Assembly (NCBI GenBank): GCA_951394405.1 | Contig: OX596337.1 | Coordinates: 186,001 to 250,000, forward strand | Length of the DNA: 64,000 bases | Reading direction: 5' to 3' | Source of the DNA: Coprinellus micaceus | Taxonomy: Eukaryota > Basidiomycota > Agaricomycetes > Agaricales > Psathyrellaceae | In this document: in pieces, positions 23,471 through 34,556 of the stretch | Layout of the letters: each line of letters starts with the position of its first letter | Position numbering within the stretch: the first letter of the stretch is position 1 | Made by a program: the position numbers and the translations under genes | Notes under the pieces: model-generated | Told to the model about the DNA's origin: nothing | Seen by the model: only the letters and a program-made list of their open reading frames with translations | Database searches by the model: none

Positions 23471-25919
23471 CGACCTAAATTTCCACGCACAACGAGCCAA
23501 TTACTCACCAGCGATAATCGATACCTCGCAACATGCGTAGAACCAACTTGGACCAGATCACCAACCCCTCAAGAACAGTGACCGCTGACGCACCCTCCGT
23601 CCACCCCGCGATCGTCATACCCCGCCTATGGATGGCTATACGGGCACTCCTCCCATTGACAGTGCCTTCTTGAAGCGAACCCGGTTATCAGAACTCGAGC
23701 CTCGACGAAGAAGACACGCAGCGGGCCGGGCTGAGCGAGGGACGTGGAGTCGAATTTTAGATTTAGAGGGGTCGACACGCGGATCCCCTGGGTCCAGGAC
23801 GTCCGTCGCGGTCAAGACGTGTTGGACTGTTCTCTATGTAGATGGACTTTGATCGACGACGACGGCGGCGTCCAGTCCGGGATCCACAGGCCAGGATCGT
23901 GACTCGCTCTGGCTCTGTCCTTCGCTTGGATATAGACCGGGAAGTGTGTTGAACTCGAACACGATGGATACTAAGGTCTACCGCCATCGTCGAGGTAAAT
24001 TTGGATTTTCGACGATCCTACTCGCACAACGCCCGTTCATGCTTCAGGTCGCCCTAGACAGAATGGACGGGGGACGGGCCAAGTCTTGCGGCAACACTCA
24101 CTATTAACCACCCACCCCTTCACTCCACATCTTCTCCCTCCTCCCATCCACAAGTCAAGTATCCAAGTGGTCTCTTCCCTTTCCCTCGTCCCCAAGTAAT
24201 GGACACGACGGCACCGCCGGCCCCCGGTTATCAGACTCCTCGAGCACGCCATGCGGAAGCGACCAAGGATTCGCGATGGTGGCGTGAAGAGGGGTCGTCG
24301 ATGCCGCGGATCCTACCAAGTACCCAAGAACCACAGATCTGTCTGCGAAGCTCGAATGTTGACCGTGCTTAGTTGGGTGAGGGGACGATCGCATGGGTAC
24401 TAGGTTCTTGGCTCTTCTTTTCCTTGCCTCTCCACTCACTCGTGTACTTACTTCGTGTGCATGTGTATGTGCCTTACCAATACTCCGACTCGAGCTCACT
24501 GCTGAGCTCGTTGTGCCAAGTTTGATCAGCCCCTCGCCTTAACGAAAAAACCAAAGACGTATTTGTCGGTAGCCGATTAGTCTGAGGGGTCGATGGTGCG
24601 TATGTCCCGTGTTCCTCCTTTGCCAAGTATCTTGAATCCAGTAATAAGGGGGTTCCGGCGGCGACATCCAAGACAACTTGGCCCTCTTCAGGCCCGTTCC
24701 AGAGCCAAATACACATCTTCGAAAAAGCTGTGTGGATTTGCACAATAGGCCTGGCGACGATCACCGGCACGTATGTCTCCCTTCTAAGTTGCTTCCAAGT
24801 TCTTCTTCCTATAACACCCATCAAGTCCACGTCCACCTTACCCGCCGGAGCGCGTAAGTGTATTATGTTTTCGAAGAGAAATCCGAGACTAACCAAATAA
24901 GTCTCCCCAAGGCGAATTTCCGACGATCGTCTCTTTACCGTAAAACCGCGCTAGAAGGCGCGTAGCGCCGGGCCTTGGCGGGACGATGAATCGGACTCTT
25001 CCTTGGTCCTTGGTCCTCGTTAACCAATTGGCATGAGTCACTGGCATCCCGGCGGATGTTTGGGTCGCCGAGAGCACATTTGTCCTCGCCTACCTGCCTT
25101 GAGGTGGTAGGTACGTCTTAGCCCAGGGATGTCCTAGCCAAATCCACTCAGTTCCACCGTTAAGAACTTACACGGGCTTCACACTTGGACATACCGGCGA
25201 CCTCGCGATCGTCAACGTTTCAGCGCTTCGCGTATTCTCTCAGGGGGTTATATACTATCCGACGCTTTGTTTCCCAGACCCGACCACGCGAAGTATGCGC
25301 CTGGGCCTTGCTTGCCTTTAAATTGACGGAACTTAGGACCCGAGGTGCTCATTAATTGGCGTTATCCGGCCGTTGTCCCGGTGATTCGTTGGTTCACCGG
25401 GAGCAACTTGTCCTCGCATACTCTTGCCTCTATAGCTACGTCTACGTGTACTTATGTTTTTACCCGGAAACCTCCCAGCGAAACCGACAGTATATACCCG
25501 ACCCGGACATCGTGCTGTCGCCTTGTCTTCCCCGGAAACCTCGCCATTGCGAACACTTCGGTTCTTCGCCGCTCGCAGGGAACGCGACTGCGAGTCTAAG
25601 CCGGGTTTAAGTTGCGCAAGGTGTTGAGGGGAGGAAGGCATGAGGTGCCTGCGGATGGACCCCCATTCAGCACCTCGGCGAAAGGTAATACATATCAGAC
25701 AGCCTGCGCACTCACCTCGTTCACTCCGCTCGTCAAATGAGAGGTAGAGATACGTATAGCCGGCGTTCGAGCGCCCATAACGCATAACGCCTCCAGACCG
25801 TCATCGGTCGAAACGCCACTAACCTCAGGCCCGCATCATCCAGGGTCCTCGTCAGCCACAGCCTCTTTCATTTATGAGAGACTGTATGAAGACCGAAGAC
25901 GCGTCGGGTACATAGGGAT

Positions 25920-26700
25920 CGACCACAAATCGACTAGCTAACGATGACGTTTGCGTACTCTCGAGGAGGCTGGCCCGCACACGTCTTGTATTGTCCCAAA
26001 TGCCCGTCAATCGGCCCCTCCAGTAGTACGGGACACACAAACTGCGCTAGACGCCTAGACCTATCGCCTCGGGACTGGGTTGAAGGACTTCGAAGGGCCC
26101 TCGTTCATTCGCAAGTATTCCGGCATCTCGTTTGGTTACCGCCGCCACGCTAACTAGGCGCCCTACCTTCCACCCGCCACACTTTGACCTCTTTCGGCCA
26201 ACTGTAATAGGACCCGTATGGAACTTGGACTCTTGCGTGTTCGTGACCCAGAACCGCCTCACCTAAACTACCGCTATCGATTAGGTGGACCTGCTTCTCC
26301 TGGCGTGCAACGTGCCTCGCTTCCCCGCCGACAAGCCCGCGATCTCCTTCTCGCTCTGGCGCCCATAACCCCGTGAGCCCGTCCAGCTTGGTAAGACCCT
26401 GACAGACCTTGCACATCCAATCCTCGATCGTTCATCCTTGTTCCCGCTTGTCAGGGTGCCGACGGAAGATAAGGACGGCGCGAGGCGTCTGCGGATCCCT
26501 TGAAGTGTCCCCAATCGCCAACTTCCCGATAACAACCCCGTATTCCGTTGAGATATGCGTATGCGCTCCCGTTCATTTGCCAGGCGCCATTATCACGGAT
26601 ATTAGTATGTGTTTATTTAACCTCGCTACCTCCAGCTGAGGGGTAATGGCGGCTCGGCGTTTAAACGATCTCATACGCGTACGATGTGTCTGGACATTGG
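25920..26700. repeat. Long diverged direct repeat, copy 2
   Basis: This is the second copy of the repeat at about 22850-23470, roughly 3.1 kb downstream, with extra inserted sequence in its middle. No coding frame is shared between the copies. Confidence 0.75.
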
Positions 26701-28083
26701 ATCATGCGCACTCATGCGCGATCGACGGCACCAAGTTCTTCGTCCTTCTTCCTGAGTCACCCTTCGACAATAGTCGTCATGCGCAGGCCACGTCGTCCTC
26801 TCTGACGTCGACCGAGGCGTCGCTTGCGTCGGTCGATACGTCGATCACCCTAACCAAATGCCCAATTTTGTTGGACGTAGCTGCTCATTCCATTAATGGC
26901 TGAGTCGAGCCCCTTCATCACGGGAATCGTTTAGTTACCGGCCATACAGCTCAGGGTCCCGCTCGCCCTATCAGAATATTCGATAGACACTCGCTCTCAA
27001 CAGAGAACCCTGACGCAAGGCAAAGTTGCCCCCATCGGGTGGGGCTTCACATGACGTCTACTCGCTCGACAGTGTCCAAGCGGCATGTATCCATAAATAC
27101 CCACAAAGCTTTCCCTCCTCAGCTAAACGTCCCTTTTCCGGATGTTCTTCACATGCCTCCTGGCCGACAAGGTCGCGATCACCCCTCCCAACCTCGAGTT
27201 CTCCTATCGATCCTTCGCCTGTCTGTCTAGAAAGGCATTCGGAATGCCCAAATCTGTACTCGCTTACATACATGACACTGCGACCTTCGACTGCGCTTGC
27301 AAGGCGCCGACGGAAGCATTTTTGCAGCCGGTAACGTCTGCGAATCTCATCGAACACGATGGACACTATGTGGCCCGAGGTATGGCTCGTGGTATACAGT
27401 ACATGCTCACTGAAGGAACTCGTGGTTGTCCCAAACCCCAGGCTCTCTGTCTTGAAGCGACGTCACGGCACGTCGAACAACGGGATCGACTCCCGTTCAT
27501 TGTTCATCGGGTTTCATTCGGGGTACTCCCTTTAACCATAAGAGCCAGCTGACACAAGACGATCGTACTAGAACTCGACAATTTTACCCGGCAACCAACC
27601 GGCTGCGGCGTATGTATGCGAATCCCTCCCCGTCCCCCTCATCTTACTTCATTGACGTCGGCAAACCCAAGGGAGTAGGGGATCGACCAACTCCATGATA
27701 CCCCGTCCGTTCTCTCGTGGCATCTGGCCAACCCCAAGCCCAACGATCATCCTCTTCCTCCTCCCAGGCCTACCTCGTGGTCACACGATCGTCGCCTCCT
27801 TGCCTGCCTCCGTTCTTCCTCTTACCCGAACGTAGCTTCGTTCACCCCGCAGCAGGACCCCTTCGCTTAGTACCAACCTTACGGCGTCCCGGCATTTAAA
27901 TAAAGGGCCTTCCTCTCGGTACTAGAATGTGGATCCCTTCGCGTTTCTCCCAAGCGCGAAGGGACGGGAATGGCGTGGTAGGGCACGTTTTTCTGGTTCT
28001 GCGATCGACGGCGAAGCTTGGCTGACTCGTGACTAGTCAACTCGTGTGCCGGCTCTTGCGAATATGCATTGGGTAGGGGCAGG

Positions 28084-30950
28084 TAGTGTATATGGCAGCG
28101 TGGTGACGAGGATCCTGCCACCTGGCGACCGGCAGGGTGGCAAAAGGCAAGGGTGGCCGCCACTGGCAGGCGCCAAAATCACGTGAATAATTCCGTCACA
28201 GAAGGTCAGTTATTGGGGCCAAATTGGGGCGACGTAAATGAGGTTTTGGCATATCTAAATACATAGTCACTACATTAGAGCCCCTTGGAGGCTAGAAGAG
28301 TCTCAATATCCCATTTTTGCACCCCCGTAGTCGGATCCACCTCAATAATGTCGTTTTCAACAACCATACCAACCTCGCCCTTCTCAATCCGTGCAAACTC
28401 CGCCAAATCAAACGCCTTCTCCACATCGATATACCTGCCTTCACGCTCCAAAATGGTCTCCGTGGGGTTAGGCTTCTCTGCTGCCAGCTCCGCATAGGAA
28501 CTGTCAATTTCCTCTTCAGTAACATCTTCTAAGTCACGAAGGGGACTTTCGTTCTCCATATTGATGGCATCGACTGGTGGAATGGTGGGGTTTCCGGGCG
28601 TAGAGTCCACTTCAAGCTGTGTTACAAGGTCGACATCGATGCCAATATCGTTGCGGGTATGCATGTGAGCATGTCGGCGTCGGGTTGACTTGCCTTCGGC
28701 CTTTGCACGATCGTAAATTGCACGCTTGTAGTTCCCACGTAATTTAGCGAGGGTTTCGAAATTCGGGACGGTGAGATTGCAGCGCCGCACCCCCTGAACA
28801 CCTCCCAGATCGGCGAATAAACGCTCGACCTCCGCAGCGTGGGGAACGATGGAAAGAATCCGGATGGCGAGTGTCTTGATAGGGTACTGGTCGGCGGGAA
28901 GATTGAGGCTTTCCCACCACTCAAGAGCATCATTATTGTCACTGTTGAATGGGCGGGCTCGTTTGTGGTATTGTTTGATATTGTCCACCAGAAGGGCTGC
29001 CCGATTGATATCCCACCGCCACTGAAGGGCAACCGTCATCGCAATCTCACAAATCTGTTTTAGGGAGCGTCCCTTCGCAGATTCAGAGATCGCAAGTTTG
29101 CGGCACCTCGGATGGAGGAAAAGTGCAAGGATGTGGAGGTCTGTGTTCATTGCATGGAATTCGCGGTTGAACACAGTCCTTGAGTGCAACCAGAACTCCA
29201 CACTCTCCTCGGGTTCCACAACCAAGCGCATCATATCGCGAGCAACACGTATAAACGTGAGCATACAATCAGCGAGATTGGCGTCACGAGATTCGAGATC
29301 GCCGATGGCATCGACAGTTGGCTTACAGACCTTGACTAGCTGCTGAAGCTTTCTCCAGAAGTAGGGGTCACCCACAATGGCAATAACATCGGCAGAGATG
29401 GGCTTATAGCCATCATTTTCCGTTCTGGTGCAAAGCCGAATGAGAGGGCCCCTTGAGAGAACATTGAGGTTAACATCAATTCAAGAAAGACATGAATTGA
29501 CGTACTTGTGTGAAATCAGGCTCATTCCCTGAAGGACAAGGGAGTACCACCGGGTTTCTGTCTTAGTCTGAAGCTTCCGGGTCACCCTATCCTTCTGTGC
29601 CTCCAACTTTAACTGGCCGCCCCAATAATGCGAGCTATTGAAGAAGGAGACAATGCGAGCACACTTGGTGATGATGGGTTTAATCTCTGGGAATGCTGTG
29701 ATCCGCCCAAGGAGGGTGTTCAGCCCATGCAAGAAACAGGCCAACGTCTAGATCACTGTGATTTAATTTAAGGGTTAATGAAACCTGGATAAACGGCTCA
29801 CCAGGACCCAGTAGAATTTGTATTGATATTTATCTCGGAACGATCTCATCACCGTTGGGTTATCCGTGGTCAGAGCAACTACATTCTTTGGTTCTTCTCC
29901 CAGTCCACCCTCCTGTTGTGCACTCAATATTGTTGCCAGGTGTGTGTTCGCACTTCCGCGGTGGCCTGTCAAATCTTTGAGGGCGAGAATGATCGAAGGT
30001 GTTGACATTTGTGCCGCAACAATGCCATACAACGAGCGCCGAGCCTTATCTTCCCAACCGTCGAACAGTAGAGTCAGGCAGGTGGCAGCTTGAAGTGCTG
30101 CAGTGTCTTCTTCATCGACACGGGATCTCTCCCCGTTCATGAGAATAGTCGACATGACATAGGGAGTTGGGGGCTTGTACGACGGCCGTATTACATCCAG
30201 AAATGCGAAAAGATAAGGATCCTTTGCACATCGGAAAGCGAGGTTAGCGTGGACCGTGAATCTAAGAGGAGTTTGTGTTGGCCTTTGATCCCAAATGTGT
30301 GATGTCCAAGACGCACCGGAACCAACGGAGATTTGCCTCTTTGACCATTCCTTCAGGCATAGCATGATCCACATATCCATCCAGAGTCTTGTCTTGCATC
30401 GGGGCGTTTGCGAGCTTGCGTTTTTTGACAGGAATAACTACATCATCGCCGGTGCTGTCATCCGCGAGCTTCTCTGTCACGTCAGCTGTCAAGCTCGACG
30501 AGCTCGGCAATATGGGTTCCTTAGACTTGATAGCCCCCTTCTTCATGAGAATTTGACGAGCTTGACTTCGAATATCGGCATTCGTTTCGAGGCAGTCTCG
30601 ACTACTATGCAGGAGAGGCCGACTGTCACGGTTTTCGATGCCCGGAGATTTGCAGTAGTTACATGAGAAGTAGCTGCGGTTGGATTTGTTCTGGACTTTG
30701 CCCACAGGGGTGAAGTGAGCGGCAAGAAATTCTGCAGCGGTGGGCGCCATTTTCGAGAGCGAGAGTGCAGTAGTGAATTTATATTTCTCCCTACGACGAG
30801 TGTACAAACGATTTCGACATTCAACTATTTACCCGACCTGGCCTTGCCAAACACTGCCACCCTCCCCAATTGGACCTGCCGCCTGCCACTGGCAGTGCCG
30901 GGTGGCAGAGCCACCCTCGGCAAGGTGGCGGCGGCTTGCCAAACACACTA
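28084..30950 (-). mobile_element. Complete hAT-family DNA transposon, 2,867 bp
   Basis: The element is bounded by an exact 8-bp direct repeat GGGGCAGG (28076-28083 and 30951-30958), the target-site duplication length of hAT elements. Its ends are inverted repeats starting TAGTGT: left TAGTGTATATGGCA, and right, read inward, TAGTGTGTTTGGCA. Both subterminal regions are GC-rich, with repeated GGCAGGGTGGC and CCACTGGCAG motifs and a palindrome near 30899-30914. Inside is one spliced transposase gene on the minus strand. Having both ends, the duplication and an open transposase, it may be autonomous. Confidence 0.9.
28275..30750 (-). CDS. hAT-family transposase
   Basis: Four exons (30750-30317, 30261-29802, 29747-29506, 29451-28275) give an uninterrupted 770 residues. 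A BED-like zinc site lies at C30, C33, H48, C53. The RNase-H-like core shows LTLLFDGWED (D211) and VALTTDN (D277), which fit the first two catalytic acids. The C-terminus has the hAT dimerisation signature with WWESLNLPADQYPIKTLAIRIL-type text and ERLF near residue 588, followed by basic residues. The start is the ATG at 30750; the frame upstream begins only with TTG. The protein should bind the subterminal repeats and excise and insert the element in the nucleus. I see no stop or frameshift, which suggests recent activity; whether it still moves is unknown. Confidence 0.9.
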
Positions 30951-33404
30951 GGGGCAGGTAGGTATCCGAGTGGTCGGACGGGGCTCAATCGATAGCGTCT
31001 ATTCTCGGACCTCTCGCAAAACATGTTTGGCGTGCGAGGTTCCATGGGCATGGGTGGAAGCCTCAAGACGTGATGCATGAAGGGCCGGTGTATCCGCAGT
31101 CAGTGGGGTCTGGAACGGACATATGTATCGATCAAGCCTGACACGCTAGACGGCGGTAAGAGGCTACGATCTACACGTTAGAGAGGCTATATCGAGAACA
31201 AGAAGACGCTAGCATCGATGTAGACGCAGACATCTGACACTCGAAGTCTTCTCTCAATCCAATCGATTTGTTATCTTCGGGGGTTTCATTGAACGTGGGT
31301 ATGGTGGATGCTTTCGATATACCAATTGTGCGGAACGATACTTATAACTAATTTACCTCCATGCCGCAGTCAAACGGGATTGCTTTATAACAAATACCCC
31401 GAACACGCAGCAGCGGTAGTGTTTACCCCCAGTTCAGAGGCGCAGAGCACTTGGCTCAGGGTCGGGACCACCATCGATCCTCTGGCTGGGCATCAGCAGG
31501 CGCTCTGTGAACTCAAGGCGCCACCGTCAATTCATTCTCCGACAACATGCCGAGGCTCGATTGGGTTCAAAAGCTCGGCCAAGCGTTGCTCCCAATGCAT
31601 ACAGTGTGCTCAAGGAGCTATGGGCGACTCGGGTGGCGAGCGTCCACAGTAAACAAATTCAAGGGTCCGATTTCCAACTCCTACCACCTTAAACGCGATT
31701 AATTTTCCCGCCGCTTCTGGGGCCTTCACTGCTTGTGTACTAGCTCGATCGGGGCCCATTCGCACATGCCACTCGGTAGCCTCGGAACTTTGGCCAAACC
31801 CCCCACTATCAATGCCCACAGCCGGCTAAGGGGGGGACCACCATCCATACTGGTATCCCACGCTATTTTTGATGCCGTTTGTGAGCTCCGTGGATCGCTC
31901 TCAACACCTCAGACACGTTCCAACCCTTCCGTGGTTCGTAATTTACTGGTGCTCCAGTTTCGCCCCTCCCGAGGTTATCCGGATGCTCGGAATATCAGTT
32001 GAATCGATCGTGAGGGTAGGTGTGTTTGTGATTTCTTTCGGTGATCAGGGGCTTCGATGAACCCTATTTCAAACTGTGAAATCGCATCGCCCCCCGACAT
32101 CGACGAAAGACCTGTTATCTCCGGTCAAGGGCTTTACGGTATCATGGGCGTCAATTTTCAGAGTCCCAAGCTGTGATAACATCATGATCACCCTCTACCC
32201 CGTGCCCCTGACCTAGCGGACGTCTGAGTCGGGTGGAAGGGGGTAAGGGGGGATTTTCAAATACCTTGTGAAGCATGGGCGATCATCGATCAGCGCTCGA
32301 CCCCGAATGTTTACTTGGCGCGTTGGACGGGCTCGCTCGGGGACGAAGCCTGCCATTTGTATAAACGGGCGTACTGTATCAGGTAAGGACGAACTGCGAG
32401 TGCACGCGAAAGCAACGGTGCGTAGTAAGAGGGAAAGGGGTGTGTACCCAGAACCCGAGGAAGGGGGGGATTCGTTGTCAGGGACCAAGGGATCGCCGCG
32501 AGACCCTCCTCAAGTTGCTTGCTTTGTGTACGTTTCTTATCCGGTCGGTTCCGACAAAGGATTGAATGTTTAGGATCCTTATCTCGAATAGATGCAAACG
32601 ATGACGAATATATTCATCTCCCATTTCTATAATTCGGAATTGGGATTATTTACTTATCGTGTCCGTGTACCCCCTTTGCACGGAACATGCGAAAATCGCG
32701 CGCTTTCCTTGTGCGTCAGTTTATGTGCGCGAGGTGTGCGTCCCCACTAACGCCCTCGCCTCACGGACAAAGGGACAAAACTTCGTTTTAGCATGTAGAA
32801 GAGCTCGGAGCTTGGTCTTCTTTCAGTTGCTCTCCACAACGCCCCGAAAAGGGGGCCTAGATCCTCCCTCAACTGGATCGCAACCTCCTTGATCCACGGA
32901 CGCACGGTAACCTAACGATTTCGTCCTTTCGCGCTAAATCACTTAGTCCCCCAGTTTCCTGGCACAGAGCCTACCATGGACCTTCGCAGGCGTACCGAGA
33001 CACCCCCCTCATCGCCCGCAGTCTGATTCCCCTCGGCGTTTGCCACCTTAGCTCGCGAAGTACCTCGCAAATGACTTGGGGACGACGGGACGGTGATCAA
33101 TCAGGATTAACTCTAGTCTAGCGAAGAATTCGTGCATCAGCCGTAACGAGGAAAGGAAACGAAGGGAAGAAGCCTAAAAGTGAAAGGAGGATTGCAGGGA
33201 AGGCAGCGTAAATCAATCACTATGTAACGTGGACGGGATTATCGTTCGACGTCGTCGATGGATTTACATGCGATGTGCGCTCGAACAGCTCGGGGATCCG
33301 AGCTTGAGCCTTTTGGGCGTTCTTCCCTTGCCAGCCAGCCTTCACCAGGACCCTTGACTCCTATGCCCCTGCCGAGACCTGGGTTCGCATTGGACATGAA
33401 TGGG
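30951..33404. other. Intergenic, about 2.4 kb
   Basis: It starts with the right target-site duplication of the hAT element. I see no supported gene, only short frames without motifs. Confidence 0.5.
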
Positions 33405-33412
33405 GCACTCGA

Positions 33413-34548
33413 CGGATAATGTTGTTCAGCAACCCCCCTTGCTGGCGGCAACCCGGGTTGTTATGAAACTTGTTATCCAGCAACCCTGTTGCTCGCTCGG
33501 CAGCTGTGGGTGTGCCGGCCCTGCCGATGAACTCCGCTCTCGCCCCGCCGACTGGCAGAACGCCTCGCACCAACGGCGTGAAAATAGCAATGGCAACTAT
33601 GTTTGGGATTTTCGATGGGCGCTTAGCCCCCCGCATGACGCACTGATATGTGCCATTGAAATGCGGAATTCTGACGCGTGTTTGATTCGTGTATTATGTT
33701 GGTATTATGGACAACGGCGTGAATGGGAACGTCACTCCTGCTCTGCTGGGTCTACGCTCTACCGAACAGAAATGGCCGACCCTTGGGGGCATTCCTGGTT
33801 CTCTCAGCTCACGCTGGGATTGCCGTCACCTGTTCTGAGTTCCCCCCACACCTTGTGATCACGGGGTTCCCTACTAGCGAATAGTGAATGCCGCATTAGT
33901 ACTACATCAGCAGCAGATTTGCTACTGCACCCTCGGCACCCACCCTTCATAGCTGGCGCGCATATGAATAATATTTCGTTTAGCGTACAGGGTTGGCAAC
34001 GACCTTTTACGCCTACAGGGACGTCTAGAACAGGGTTGTGACAATGCAACCACCGGAAGGTTGAAGGCTGCTTGGATGAACACTGAATCCAGACCCCTTT
34101 AATCGTATCCTATGCCTCAGTAGCCTTCCTGGAATTTACTGAACCTCATTATCGAAATATTGTAATGTGTACTCATCTGTCATATTCCACAAGATCAGCA
34201 TCCAGTCGCCTCGCAGAGAGGCTGCAGCAGAGAGTGTTCTTTCCCCTCGCCCAGACACGCCTCATTTCCTTGCAAGAGGCCGCAGTACGCCCTGTGAAAT
34301 GCGAGGAGTTAGAGCATATCCTCCTGCTTAAATTTAGGTAGCAAGTCTAACGCCATAAGGGCTAGAGCCCGAGTCAAGCTTGAGTCAAGCTCACTCAGTT
34401 TAGCGCCCGTGAGCGGACCTTCAAATTTGGTCCTACGCTCGGCAGCGGTGGCCATCAGCAAGGGGGTTGCTAGTCAACAGAAATCATGAACCAAGGTCGC
34501 AACCCGGGGTTGCCGCCAACAAGGGGGGTTGCTGAACAACATTATCCG
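33413..34548. mobile_element. Non-autonomous inverted-repeat transposon (MITE-like), 1,136 bp
   Basis: About 49-bp terminal inverted repeats face each other at 33413-33460 and 34500-34548, differing by one substitution and one indel. The first 20 bases are CGGATAATGTTGTTCAGCAA, followed by a run of C. An exact 8-bp direct repeat GCACTCGA flanks them (33405-33412 and 34549-34556). Inside the ends, GTTGCT/AGCAAC motifs recur. The interior has no transposase; its longest frame, about 150 residues, has no recognisable domain. The 8-bp duplication fits mobilisation by a hAT-type transposase, but these ends differ from those of the element at 28.1-30.9 kb. Confidence 0.88.
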
Positions 34549-34556
34549 GCACTCGA

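Larger units (their letters stand above)
19750..28083. other. Gene-poor region with diverged repeats, about 8.3 kb
   Basis: No gene is supported. G-rich runs occur at 20150-20260, imperfect repeats of a CCTACTTGG unit at 21120-21225, a short tandem duplication at 21418-21479, and longer diverged direct repeats between 22.1 and 26.7 kb (listed separately). Short frames change rapidly between repeat copies and show no sign of protein-level conservation. The sequence upstream of the zinc-finger gene (19750-20500) probably includes its promoter. Confidence 0.5.

Noticed and set aside
23500..25800. Possible CRISPR-like spaced repeats
   Set aside because: The repeat units are diverged, of uneven length and spacing, and the genome is eukaryotic.
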